A stretch of 64,000 nt of DNA from Asanoa sp040676615 (GTDB lineage Bacteria; Actinomycetota; Actinomycetes; Mycobacteriales; Micromonosporaceae), in the NCBI RefSeq assembly GCF_040676615.1, contig NZ_JBFAPI010000002.1:434001-498000 (forward strand), written 5' to 3'. The position numbers and the translations under genes are program-made. Under the pieces are notes generated by a model that saw nothing but the letters and a program-made list of their open reading frames with translations, searched no databases and had not been told where the DNA came from. Positions 1 through 7,708 of the stretch are shown piece after piece (position 1 is the stretch's first letter; every line of letters starts with the position of its first letter).

Positions 1-177
1 CACATCGCGAAGAAGCAGTTGCGCACCTCCGGCGAAGACGGCAGCGGCCTGGCCACGGCGGGCCTGGTGCTGAGCTACATCTTCACCGGCCTCTCGGTGC
101 TGATCTGCTGCGGAATCCTCGGGCTCGGCTGGTTCGGCGCGACGAACGACAGCATCGGCAACACCGGCGGCTACTAG
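1..177 (+). CDS. C-terminal fragment of a small DUF4190-like membrane protein
   Basis: This is the 3' end of a gene whose start lies outside the window. The 58 visible residues begin with a basic stretch (HIAKKQLRTSGEDG), then a helix-glycine-rich membrane segment (roughly residues 19-47, with YIFTGLSVLICCGILGLGW). They end in a short polar tail, ATNDSIGNTGGY. A charged loop followed by a last membrane helix fits small actinobacterial DUF4190-type membrane proteins of unknown function. Its stop is only 2 nt from the stop of the convergent SDR gene. Confidence 0.6.
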   Translation, partial: HIAKKQLRTSGEDGSGLATAGLVLSYIFTGLSVLICCGILGLGWFGATNDSIGNTGGY

Positions 178-179
178 CC

Positions 180-974
180 CTAGCGGAACTGGGCCTCGCG
201 CACGCTGTTGCCGCCGTCGACCACCAGCATCTGGCCGGTGATGTAGGACGCGGCGGGCGAGCACAGGAACGCGATCGCGGCGGCCACCTCGTCAGGGGTG
301 CCCGGCCGCCCGATCGGCGTGCCGAGGCCCTGCTTGAGCTCGGTGACCGTGGACGCGGCGGTGTAGATCGTGCCGGGCGCGACCGCGTTCACGGTCACGC
401 CGTCGGCAACCATCTCCATCGCCAGCGCCCGGGTCAGGCCGATCACCCCGGCCTTGGCCGCGGCGTAGGCGGCCTCGGTCGGCAACGCGTTGACCGGGCC
501 GGCGGTGGCCGAGAGGTTGACGATGCGGCCCCAGCCGCGTTCCGACATGCCGCCGATGAACGCCCGGCTGCACAGGAACGCCGTGCTGAGGTTGCGGTCG
601 ATCTCGGAGCGCCACTCGTCGAAGGTGAGCTGGGCGACCGGGCGGAGCACCTCGGGACTCGCCCGGCTCGCCAGGCCGGCGTTGTTGACCAGCACCTCGA
701 CGTCGCCGAGCAGCTCGGTGACGGCGTCAGCGAGCGCGCCGACCTCGGCCTCGTCGGTCAGGTCGGCGACGAACCCGACGGCGCCGAGTTCGGTGGCGCG
801 GTCGTGGATACGGCGGGTGGTCGACACGATGGCCACCTTGGCACCGAGTTGGCGCAGCCGGCGGGCGGTCGCGTAGCCGATGCCGTCGGGGCTGCCCGCG
901 CCGGTGACCACGGCGACCCGGCCGTCGAGGCGAACGCTGGTCAACCCGTCGTCGGCCTGAGTGTCGATTTCCAT
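180..974 (-). CDS. SDR-family oxidoreductase (FabG-like)
   Basis: A 264-residue classical short-chain dehydrogenase/reductase, an NAD(P)H-dependent cytosolic enzyme. The cofactor motif TGAGSPDGIGYA, the structural NNAG motif, the catalytic Ser in NLSATAG and the YAAAK Tyr/Lys pair are all present. The C-terminus ends in the ITGQMLVVDGG motif typical of FabG-like enzymes. I chose the ATG at 974, which has AGGA about 8 nt upstream. A TTG 36 nt further out is also open but has no comparable ribosome site. The substrate cannot be inferred. The CoA-ester lyase gene upstream is on the same strand with a 51-nt gap, so the two may be cotranscribed. Confidence 0.9.
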   Translation of the reverse strand: MEIDTQADDGLTSVRLDGRVAVVTGAGSPDGIGYATARRLRQLGAKVAIVSTTRRIHDRATELGAVGFVADLTDEAEVGALADAVTELLGDVEVLVNNAGLASRASPEVLRPVAQLTFDEWRSEIDRNLSTAFLCSRAFIGGMSERGWGRIVNLSATAGPVNALPTEAAYAAAKAGVIGLTRALAMEMVADGVTVNAVAPGTIYTAASTVTELKQGLGTPIGRPGTPDEVAAAIAFLCSPAASYITGQMLVVDGGNSVREAQFR

Positions 975-1025
975 GCCAGCGATCCTGCCCGGTCCGGTCA
1001 ACACCGGCAACGACGGGGCCTGACC

Positions 1026-1982
1026 TCAGGACTCCGGTGGGGTGAACCTGGTGGTGCGGGTCAGCCCGGCGGCCCGGCCCTTGGCCGCGATCACCAGGGC
1101 CATCTTGCGCGACGCCTCGTCGATCATCTCGTCACCGAGCATCACCGCGCCGAGCTTGCCGCCCGCTTCCGAGGTGGCGTGCTCGTAGGCGTCGAGAATC
1201 AGTTCGGCCCGGTCGTAGTCGTCCTGCGCCGGCGCGTAGATCTCGTTGGCCGCGTCGATCTGCCCCGGGTGCAGCACCCACTTGCCGTCGAACCCGAGCG
1301 CGGCCGAGCGCTTCGCGACCGCGCGGAACGCGTCGACGTCGCGGATCTGCAGGAACGGGCCGTCGATGGCCTGCTTGTCGTGCATCCGCGCGGCCATCAA
1401 CAGTCGCATGAGGATGTAGTGGTAGGGATCGCCGGGATAGTCCGGGATCAGCCCGCCGACCACCATCGACCGCATGTTGATCGAGGCCATGAAGTCGGCC
1501 GGCCCGAAGATGATCGTCTCGACCCGGGGCGAGGCGGCCGCGATCGCGTCCACGTTGACCAGCCCGGCCGCGTTCTCGATCTGCGCCTCGATGCCGATCC
1601 CGCCGACCGGCAGGCCGATCGTCTTCTCGATCTGGGTGAGCGTGAGGTCGAGCCACTCGACGTGTGCGGCCGACTGGACCTTGGGCAGCATCACGCAGTC
1701 CAGGTTGGCCCCGGCGCCCTCGACCACCTCGACCACGTCGCGGTACGTCCACGCTGTCGTCAGGTCGTTGACCCGCACCACCCGGGTCTTGTCGCCCCAG
1801 TCGCCCTCGTTGAGCGCGGCGACCACGTTCTTGCGGGCCTCCGGCTTGGCCAGCGGCGCGACCGCGTCCTCCAGGTCGAGGAACACCTGATCGGCCGGCA
1901 GTCCCCGGGCCTTGTCGAGCATCTTCAGGCTGGAACCGGGTACGGCGAGACAGGATCGGCGCGGGCGGCCGGCAGCGACCAT
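1026..1982 (-). CDS. HpcH/HpaI (CitE-like) CoA-ester lyase
   Basis: A 318-residue TIM-barrel protein of the CitE/malyl-CoA lyase family. These enzymes cleave or hydrolyse 3-hydroxyacyl-CoA esters such as malyl-CoA, citramalyl-CoA or beta-methylmalyl-CoA using Mg2+. Family landmarks are visible: RSCLAVPGSS near the N-terminus, DLEDAV, the substrate-binding Arg in VVRVND, the metal-binding Glu in EAQIENAAG and Asp in GPADF, and KWVLHPGQ near the C-terminus. The ATG at 1982 is preceded by GAGGAG. The frame stays open upstream to 2219 but that part overlaps the divergent SDR gene and is not coding. Which CoA ester it uses is unknown. Confidence 0.9.
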   Translation of the reverse strand: MVAAGRPRRSCLAVPGSSLKMLDKARGLPADQVFLDLEDAVAPLAKPEARKNVVAALNEGDWGDKTRVVRVNDLTTAWTYRDVVEVVEGAGANLDCVMLPKVQSAAHVEWLDLTLTQIEKTIGLPVGGIGIEAQIENAAGLVNVDAIAAASPRVETIIFGPADFMASINMRSMVVGGLIPDYPGDPYHYILMRLLMAARMHDKQAIDGPFLQIRDVDAFRAVAKRSAALGFDGKWVLHPGQIDAANEIYAPAQDDYDRAELILDAYEHATSEAGGKLGAVMLGDEMIDEASRKMALVIAAKGRAAGLTRTTRFTPPES

Positions 1983-2052
1983 CGACTGCTCCTCACGATC
2001 GTTACAGTTAGCCAAACGGTAACCTCGCGCGAAGACCGAGGAGAACCAAGCA

Positions 2053-2868
2053 GTGGAAGATGTGACCGGGCGAGTCGTAGTGATCACCGGCGCCAGTTCC
2101 GGCATCGGTCTGTCCGCCGCTGTCGCCCTGGCCCGACGCGGTGACCAGGTCGTCCTGGTCGGTCGCGACCCGGCCCGACTCACCGCGGCCGCCTCCGAAG
2201 TACGCGACGCGACCGGCACGCTCCCGGCCTCCTACCGCGCCGACTTCTCCTCGCTCGACGACGTGCGCACGCTGGCCGCGCACCTGCGCTCCGCGTACGA
2301 CCGGATCGACGTGCTCGCCAACAACGCCGGCGCGATCGTGCTGCACCCGGCCACCACCGTCGACGGCAACGAGTTGACCATCCAGGCCAACCACCTGGCC
2401 AGCTTCCTGCTGACGGTGCTGCTGCACGACCGGATCGGGCGCACGGTGGTGACCGCGTCCGGCGCCTACCGCTGGGGCAACCTCGACCCGCGCGACCTCA
2501 ACCGGCCGCTGGAGCGCTACATCCCGTTCCTGGCCTACGGCACGAGCAAGCAGGCGAACATCCTGTTCGCCGGCGAGGCGGCCCGGCAGTTCCCGGGCAT
2601 GCTGGCCTACTCGTTCCACCCGGGCGCGGTGCGCACCCGGTTCTACAACGACAACCGGTTCGTCGCCTGGGGCATGAAGCACAGCCCGCTGCTGCGCGGC
2701 CCCGACAAGGGCGCCGAGACGCTGGTCTGGCTGGCCACCGCCGACCCGGCTCGGCTGGTCAACGGCGCCTACTACTACGACAAGAAGCCGCGCCGGGTTT
2801 CGGCCAAGGCGACCGACCCGGCCCTGGCCGCCGCGCTCTGGAAGGCCAGCGAGCAGGCGACAGGCTAG
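2053..2868 (+). CDS. SDR-family NAD(P)-dependent oxidoreductase (retinol dehydrogenase-like)
   Basis: A 271-residue short-chain dehydrogenase with TGASSGIG cofactor motif, NNAG, the catalytic Ser region TASGAY and a YGTSK active-site Tyr/Lys. The long C-terminal region with FHPGAVRT resembles retinol-dehydrogenase/WW-domain-oxidoreductase-like bacterial SDRs rather than FabG. The GTG start has GAGGAG about 8 nt upstream. It diverges from the CoA-ester lyase gene over a 70-bp gap that must hold both promoters. Its TAG stop overlaps that of the convergent EamA gene in a CTAG. Substrate unknown. Confidence 0.88.
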   Translation: MEDVTGRVVVITGASSGIGLSAAVALARRGDQVVLVGRDPARLTAAASEVRDATGTLPASYRADFSSLDDVRTLAAHLRSAYDRIDVLANNAGAIVLHPATTVDGNELTIQANHLASFLLTVLLHDRIGRTVVTASGAYRWGNLDPRDLNRPLERYIPFLAYGTSKQANILFAGEAARQFPGMLAYSFHPGAVRTRFYNDNRFVAWGMKHSPLLRGPDKGAETLVWLATADPARLVNGAYYYDKKPRRVSAKATDPALAAALWKASEQATG

Positions 2869-3800
2869 GGCAGGGCGGCGGTTTCCAGATCGCGGGCGGC
2901 GCGGGCCCGCTCCCGGCGGCCGGCCTGGGCGCCGCCGAGCACCACGATCGCGACGCCGACCAGGAGCAGGGCCAGGCCCGGCAGCGAGTTGGCCGGCGGC
3001 ACCTGGCCGAGCCAGAGCCAGGCGATGATCGCCGCGCCCGGGACCTCCAGCAGGATCAGCACGCTGATCGTGGTCGCCGAGACCCGGCGCAGCGCGTAGT
3101 TGAACATCGTGTGCCCGAGCAACTGTGCACCGGCCACCAGGCCGAGGATCGCCAGCCAACTGGAGCCCGGGTAGCCGCCCAGCCGCTGCCCCGACGCCAG
3201 GCAGATGACCAGCAGGAGCACGGCGCAGACCCCATAACAGATGGTGGTGTACGTGCTGGTGCTGAGCGTCACCCGGGCGCGCTCGCCGAGCGCCGTGTAT
3301 GCCGCCGCCATCATCGCGCCGACCAGCGCCAGCAGGTCACCCAGCACCGCCCGGGACGAGACGCCGAAGTCGGCGCCGGTGGCCAGCGCCGCGCCGAGCA
3401 CCGCGACGCCGATGCCGATCCAGGTCACCGTGCGCAGCCGGCGGCCCGAGGCGACCGAGATCAACCCCTGCCAGACCGGCTGGGTGGCGACCAGCGCTGT
3501 GGACGCCGCGACCGTGGTGAACCGGATGCTGGGCATCCAGGCGGCGAAGTGTGCCGCGAGCGCGACACCGGCCAGCACGCAGAACAGGCCCTCGCGGCGG
3601 CCCAGGTTGGCGTACTCGTGGCGCTTGGCGATCAGCGACATCGGGCCGAGCACCCCGACCGCGAGGGCGTTGCGCCAGAAGGCGATGGCCAGGGCCGGCG
3701 CGGCGGCGGCGAACGCGATCAGCGGGCCCGAGGTGGAGACGGCGAGGACGGCGACGACCAGCGCCAGGGTGGCGGCGGGGTCGAGCGAGGGGCGGTGCAC
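2865..3800 (-). CDS. EamA/DMT-family transporter
   Basis: A 311-residue inner-membrane protein with about ten hydrophobic helices arranged as two five-helix EamA repeats. It belongs to the drug/metabolite transporter superfamily, whose members export metabolites, amino acids or drugs. The GTG start is supported by an AGGA 9 nt upstream. An ATG at 3810 lies in another frame and is not used. The C-terminal tail after the last helix is basic (RRERARAARDLETAALP), which predicts a cytoplasmic end. Substrate unknown. The stop overlaps the convergent SDR stop at CTAG. Confidence 0.88.
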   Translation of the reverse strand: MHRPSLDPAATLALVVAVLAVSTSGPLIAFAAAAPALAIAFWRNALAVGVLGPMSLIAKRHEYANLGRREGLFCVLAGVALAAHFAAWMPSIRFTTVAASTALVATQPVWQGLISVASGRRLRTVTWIGIGVAVLGAALATGADFGVSSRAVLGDLLALVGAMMAAAYTALGERARVTLSTSTYTTICYGVCAVLLLVICLASGQRLGGYPGSSWLAILGLVAGAQLLGHTMFNYALRRVSATTISVLILLEVPGAAIIAWLWLGQVPPANSLPGLALLLVGVAIVVLGGAQAGRRERARAARDLETAALP

Positions 3801-3940
3801 AGTGAACCATCCTCACAAATCACATACTGCGGCTATCCGACTACGGTCGGTCGATCAGCCGATAGGTCTCTCCGGTCGCCGTCGATAAGCTTCCCCGGTC
3901 TTGCCAGCTACTGCCCCGGGTCATGCCATGGAGGCTGACG

Positions 3941-4660
3941 GTGCCCGCATTACGCGCGGTCGTGTTCGACTTCTTCGGCACTCTGACCCGGCCGGTCCGC
4001 CGCGGCCCCGACCACCTCGAGACCGCCCGCATCCTGGGATGCGACCCGGCGCTGATGACGGCCCTACTGGACGCGTCCTACTACCGGCGGGCCAGCGGCG
4101 ACCTCGGCTCCGCGGCCGACAACCTGCGCTGGATCGCCGCCCGGGCCGGCGCCGACCCGTCCGACGAGACGGTCCAGGCGGCGGTGGCGAGCCGGCTGCG
4201 GGCCGTCCGGCACGACACGGAGTTGCGGAACGAGGCCGTGCCGGTGCTGTGGGCGTTGCGGCTGCGCGGGCTGCGTACGGCAGTGGTCAGTGACTGCACC
4301 CACGAGTTGCCGCTGCTGCTGCCCAGCCTGTCGGTCGCCCCGCTGCTCGACACGGCCGTGTTCTCCGTCGAGGAGGGCGTCTGCAAGCCCGACCCGAACA
4401 TCTACCTGGCCGCCTGCCAGCGGCTCGGTGTCGCGCCGGCCGAGTGCCTCTACGTCGGCGACGGTGGCAGCCACGAGCTGACCGGCGCGGTCGAGGTCGG
4501 CATGACCGCCGTCCGGCTGGCCGCTCCCGACCTCGTCGACCACCTGGTCTTCGGCGCCGACGTCGACTGGTCCGGCCGCGCGGTGACCCGACTCGGCGGC
4601 GTGCTCGACGAGGTCGACCATGGCCAGCGGGCCACGGCGCCGGGCAGGATGAGGGGGTGA
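3941..4660 (+). CDS. HAD-superfamily hydrolase
   Basis: A 239-residue haloacid-dehalogenase-like hydrolase, probably a small-molecule phosphatase. Motif I is VVFDFFGTLTR, with the nucleophile Asp and a Phe-Gly in place of the usual x-D-G. Motif II is VVSDCTHE, motif III is the Lys in VCKPDPNIY and motif IV is YVGDGGSHEL. The GTG at 3941 has GGAG 7 nt upstream and places motif I at the very N-terminus. An ATG at 3923 is in frame but adds six residues without a better ribosome site. The gene overlaps the next one by GTGA, so translation is probably coupled. In motif I the second Asp is replaced by Gly (DFFGT), which is seen in dehalogenase-type members. Confidence 0.85.
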   Translation: MPALRAVVFDFFGTLTRPVRRGPDHLETARILGCDPALMTALLDASYYRRASGDLGSAADNLRWIAARAGADPSDETVQAAVASRLRAVRHDTELRNEAVPVLWALRLRGLRTAVVSDCTHELPLLLPSLSVAPLLDTAVFSVEEGVCKPDPNIYLAACQRLGVAPAECLYVGDGGSHELTGAVEVGMTAVRLAAPDLVDHLVFGADVDWSGRAVTRLGGVLDEVDHGQRATAPGRMRG

Positions 4661-5157
4661 GCGACCCGGTGGTGCAAGAGGCGATCAAGAAGGCGGCCGT
4701 GGCCTGGGTGTCTGTCGACGGCGCGGCACCCCGGGTGCTCTGGTGCGTGCCGGTGGACGGGGCGCTCTACCTGGTCAGCGGCATCGGCGAGCAGCAGGCG
4801 CCCGGCCTGGCCAAGGCCGCGACCGCCGAGGTGACGCTGCGCGGCGACCACGGTGGGCGGATCGTCACCTTCACCGCCGAGGTCCGCCGCGTGCAGCCCG
4901 GCGACGAGGAGTGGAACTCGGTCGCGCCCCAGGTGGGCGGCAAGCGGCTGAACGCCTCGGGCCCGACCGAGAAGCTGCTCGAACGCTGGGCGATGGACTG
5001 CACGCTGAGCTGCCTGACCCCGGCCGCGGACACGCCGGCGGTGACCCGGCCCGACCTGCCCGACGGCAGCCTGGCCGAGCCGCCCCGGGAGACGGCGGCG
5101 ACCAGCCCCACCCGCAAGCCGTTCCGCCTGCACAAGGTGCGCGGCCAGCGGCGCTAG
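4657..5157 (+). CDS. Conserved hypothetical, possible FMN-binding split-barrel protein
   Basis: A 166-residue soluble protein that starts with GTG inside the stop of the HAD gene (GTGA overlap) and shares a CTAG double stop with the convergent membrane-protein gene. The middle of the sequence (VLWCVPVDGALYLVSG, then alternating short strands) and the mention of a HGGRIVTFTAEV strand resemble the pyridoxamine-phosphate-oxidase-like split barrel. No clear flavin-binding motif could be assigned. The C-terminus is proline- and basic-rich (SPTRKPFRLHKVRGQRR), which may be flexible. I infer only that it is cotranscribed with the HAD hydrolase. Confidence 0.7.
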   Translation: MSDPVVQEAIKKAAVAWVSVDGAAPRVLWCVPVDGALYLVSGIGEQQAPGLAKAATAEVTLRGDHGGRIVTFTAEVRRVQPGDEEWNSVAPQVGGKRLNASGPTEKLLERWAMDCTLSCLTPAADTPAVTRPDLPDGSLAEPPRETAATSPTRKPFRLHKVRGQRR

Positions 5158-6449
5158 TCGAGCCACCAGCGGGCGGCGTCGCCGCCGTAGGGGGTGAGCA
5201 GCAGGGCCGGCAGTGCCACGGCCGAGACGGCCGCGACCAGCAGCACGTTCCAGGCCAGCGGCCCGACCCGCTGGCGGCCGGTCGCCAGCAGCGGCACCGA
5301 GACGGTGAGCAGCAGCGGCGACAGGATCACGCCGGCGTAGTAGAGCAGCGCCACCGGGAGAAACACCGGCAGCGGCAACAGGTCCTTCGGGTCCTGGGCG
5401 CCGCTGAGCATGGTTGCCCGGTCGACGCCGCTGGTGAGCATCCGGGCCGTGAAGGTGACCAGGACGGTGGCAATGGCCAGGCCGAACGCGAGGTGCGCGG
5501 CCAGGACCAGCCGGGCACCCCACCGGACCGGGTCGGTCGGCTGCGGCGGCGTGGCCGTGGCGCGCTCGGCCGGCAGGACCAGCGCCAGGACCAGGGTCGC
5601 CGCGAGACCGAGCAGGCCCAGCCGCTCGGTCAGCGGCCCGGCGAAGCCCACCTGGATGGCCCCGGACCAGAGGGCCGCCGCGGTGCTGACCCCGCCCGCG
5701 ATGACGAACAGCAGGCTCGGCAGGCCGAGCAGCGCCAGCCCGAGTCGGGCCGCCGGCACACGGGACCGAAAGCGGCGGAGCACCCACGCGGCGACCAGCC
5801 AACCGGTCAGCCCGCCCAGCAGGACCACGGCGGCACCGACCGGTAGGGCCCAGGCCGGCCACGGATAGCGCACCTGGAAGGCGGCTCCGCTCCCCGGGCC
5901 GGGGTCGCCGGGCAGGACGCTGACGACCAGACTCTCGCCGGCCCGATCCAACGTGAAGCGGTGGCCGGGGCCGATCGGGCCCGCCGCCCAGCCGTCGGCC
6001 ACCGCGCGGTCGCGCAGGCCGGTTGCCAGCCCGTCGAGCGCCTCCGGCCCCGCCGGATAGATGGCTTCGACCTCGGTCGGGCCGCCGAAAGCGGTCAGCA
6101 TGCGGTCGGCATTGCCCGTCACCATCGACTCGGGCAACAGCGACATGGCCGTCACCATCGTCTCGCGGCCCATGTCGGCCGTCTGCCGAGCGACCGCGCT
6201 CAGGCCGGCGTAGCCGATCGTGATCGCCGCGACGACGGTCACCGCGCCGAAGACCCGGCCACGCGGCGGCCCGAGGCGCAGGCGCAGGCCGACGCGCAGC
6301 AGTTCCCACGCCTCGGACGCGGGTGGGCGGGTCCGGTCGGGCGGGGCGCCGTCCATCAGCGTCGTCAGCATCTCCTCGCCCCGCTGGCGGCGATAGGCCG
6401 GCGGGAAGGCCAGCAGAAGGCGGCGGTAGCGGCGCTCGAGCGTGTTCAC
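5154..6449 (-). CDS. Multi-spanning membrane protein paired with PadR regulator
   Basis: A 431-residue integral membrane protein. The N-terminus (NTLERRYRRLLLAFPPAYRRQRGEE, read as two motifs) is the short conserved head found in many actinobacterial proteins encoded directly after PadR regulators. It is followed by a membrane helix (VFGAVTVVAAITIGYAGLS), a soluble loop of about 120 residues, and then roughly seven helices. The GTG start overlaps the PadR stop as GTGA, so the two are one translationally coupled operon. Function unknown. By family precedent these are thought to be membrane partners or targets of the PadR repressor, which is inference. Confidence 0.8.
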   Translation of the reverse strand: MNTLERRYRRLLLAFPPAYRRQRGEEMLTTLMDGAPPDRTRPPASEAWELLRVGLRLRLGPPRGRVFGAVTVVAAITIGYAGLSAVARQTADMGRETMVTAMSLLPESMVTGNADRMLTAFGGPTEVEAIYPAGPEALDGLATGLRDRAVADGWAAGPIGPGHRFTLDRAGESLVVSVLPGDPGPGSGAAFQVRYPWPAWALPVGAAVVLLGGLTGWLVAAWVLRRFRSRVPAARLGLALLGLPSLLFVIAGGVSTAAALWSGAIQVGFAGPLTERLGLLGLAATLVLALVLPAERATATPPQPTDPVRWGARLVLAAHLAFGLAIATVLVTFTARMLTSGVDRATMLSGAQDPKDLLPLPVFLPVALLYYAGVILSPLLLTVSVPLLATGRQRVGPLAWNVLLVAAVSAVALPALLLTPYGGDAARWWLD

Positions 6450-6775
6450 GACGCCGGCCCGAAAGCGATGCGGCGCAACCGCGCGGTGGCCATGGCCGCG
6501 TTCGCCCGCATCCGGTCGGCCTCGGCCGACAGCGCGGCGCCGCCGTCGTCGGTCAGCCGGTAGTAGCGGCGCAGCCGCCCGTCGACGGCCTCTTCCCGGT
6601 CGAGGACGAGCAGCCCTTCCTCGGTCAGCCGGTCGAGGGCGGCGTAGAGGGTGCCGGCGCGCAGCGTTATCCGCCCGCCGGACAGGTCCGCGACGGCCCG
6701 GATCACGCCGTAGCCGTGCAACGGCTGCCCGGCGAGCGCGGTCAGGATGAAGAAGGTCGGCTCCTGCATGGCCAT
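6446..6775 (-). CDS. PadR-family transcriptional regulator
   Basis: A 109-residue PadR winged-helix repressor. The N-terminal winged helix (FFILTALAGQPLHGYGVIRAV, split here as FFILTALAGQ and LHGYGVI) carries the LHGY motif. The wing has GTLYAALDRLTEEGLL, and the shorter C-terminal dimerisation helix ends in RLRRIAFGPAS. The ATG at 6775 fits a leaderless start, since TAGCAT (6782-6787) ends 6 nt before it. A second ATG two codons in is less likely. It is the first gene of an operon with the membrane protein and probably autoregulates through the CTACCG/CGGTAG inverted repeat just upstream. Confidence 0.9.
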   Translation of the reverse strand: MAMQEPTFFILTALAGQPLHGYGVIRAVADLSGGRITLRAGTLYAALDRLTEEGLLVLDREEAVDGRLRRYYRLTDDGGAALSAEADRMRANAAMATARLRRIAFGPAS

Positions 6776-6781
6776 GCGTCG

Positions 6782-6812
6782 ATGCTACCGACCATCGGCA
6801 TATACCGGTAGT
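6782..6812 (-). promoter_or_regulatory. PadR promoter with CTACCG...CGGTAG inverted repeat
   Basis: Read on the plus strand the 40-bp gap between the PadR start and the PhzF stop holds CTACCG (6785-6790) and CGGTAG (6806-6811), a 6-bp inverted repeat with centres about 21 bp apart. It overlaps the predicted -10 element TAGCAT. A site here would let PadR block its own promoter. Short arms, so tentative. Confidence 0.4.
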
Positions 6813-6816
6813 CGGC

Positions 6817-7677
6817 TCATCCAACGAAGGGCGGCACCGTCATCTCGCCGCGGGCGATCGGGACGACGTTGCCGGTCACCCGGGCGTTGGTGACCGCGCC
6901 GTCCGCGGCGGTGACCACGCACTCCAGCACCGACGGGCGGTGCAGCTCGAGGCCCTGGTGCACCACGTAGCTCGACTCGCCGTCGGCGGGCAGCAATCCC
7001 CCGGTCACCAGCCACACGCCGAGGCCCAGCGCCGCCGAGCCGGTGGCCGGGTCCTCGGGGACCGCGAGGCCGGGTACGAAGACCCGGACGTGCGCGGTCC
7101 GCGTCAGCGGGTCCCAGGCGAACACGTCCACGTCGGTGGACATGGAGCTGTCGAGCCGGGCCCGGGCCACCGCGTCGGGTCGGACCGGCAGGTAGGGGAA
7201 CTCGAGACCGCAGCCGGCGACCCGGGGCGGGGCGACCGGGTCGAGGTCTTCGGCGGTCAGGCCGACCGCGGCCAGCAGTGGGCCGGGGTCGAGCGGTTCG
7301 CCGACCGTGGCCACGCCGCCGGTCAGGGTGGCGGTCGAGCCGGACACCACGACCGGGAGTAGACCCGCGCCGCACTCCTGCACGACCGGGCCGGCGGCGA
7401 ACACCCCACGGTTGCTCGCGGTCACCGCCGCGCCGACACTCGGGTGGCCAGCGAACGGCAACTCGCTGTTCGGGGTGAAGATCCGGGCCCGGTAGGTCGC
7501 GTCGGCACCGGGCGACGGGGGCAGCACGAACACCGTCTCGGACAGGTTGAACTCGCGGGCCAGGGCCTGCATCTGGGAGCCCGCCAGCTCCTCGGCGCCG
7601 AACACCACCGCCAACGGGTTGCCGGTGAACGGCCGGTCGGTGAAGACGTCGACGATCTCGTACGCCACGCTCGTCAT
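6817..7677 (-). CDS. PhzF-family isomerase/epimerase
   Basis: A 286-residue member of the PhzF phenazine-biosynthesis-like family, whose members catalyse acid-base isomerisations. The active-site Glu lies in FNLSETVFV. The family motifs PNSELPFAGHPSVGAA and PEDPATGSAALGLG are both intact. The ATG at 7677 is chosen because TAGGCT (7685-7690) sits 7 nt upstream, a leaderless arrangement. An in-frame start six codons earlier has no ribosome site. There is no phenazine cluster nearby, so the real substrate is unknown and this is probably a stand-alone housekeeping homologue. It diverges from the MgtE-like gene over only 31 bp. Confidence 0.9.
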   Translation of the reverse strand: MTSVAYEIVDVFTDRPFTGNPLAVVFGAEELAGSQMQALAREFNLSETVFVLPPSPGADATYRARIFTPNSELPFAGHPSVGAAVTASNRGVFAAGPVVQECGAGLLPVVVSGSTATLTGGVATVGEPLDPGPLLAAVGLTAEDLDPVAPPRVAGCGLEFPYLPVRPDAVARARLDSSMSTDVDVFAWDPLTRTAHVRVFVPGLAVPEDPATGSAALGLGVWLVTGGLLPADGESSYVVHQGLELHRPSVLECVVTAADGAVTNARVTGNVVPIARGEMTVPPFVG

Positions 7678-7708
7678 GAGGATCAGCCTAGGCAATTAGT
7701 CTTGGGTA
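7678..7708. promoter_or_regulatory. Compact divergent pair of leaderless promoters
   Basis: The 31 bp between the PhzF and MgtE-like start codons holds a minus-strand -10 TAGGCT (7685-7690, 7 nt from the ATG) and a plus-strand -10 TAGTCT (7697-7702, 6 nt from the GTG). The two -10 elements are 6 bp apart, so the promoters cannot be occupied at the same time and each -35 lies in the other gene's coding region. Confidence 0.6.

Noticed and set aside
804..2144. 446-codon plus-strand open frame across the SDR and CoA-ester lyase genes
   Set aside because: Antisense to two genes with intact family motifs and to the divergent SDR start; high GC creates long antisense frames.
6817..7677. PhzF as evidence of phenazine biosynthesis
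   Set aside because: No other phz gene is near; PhzF-family proteins are widespread in non-producers.
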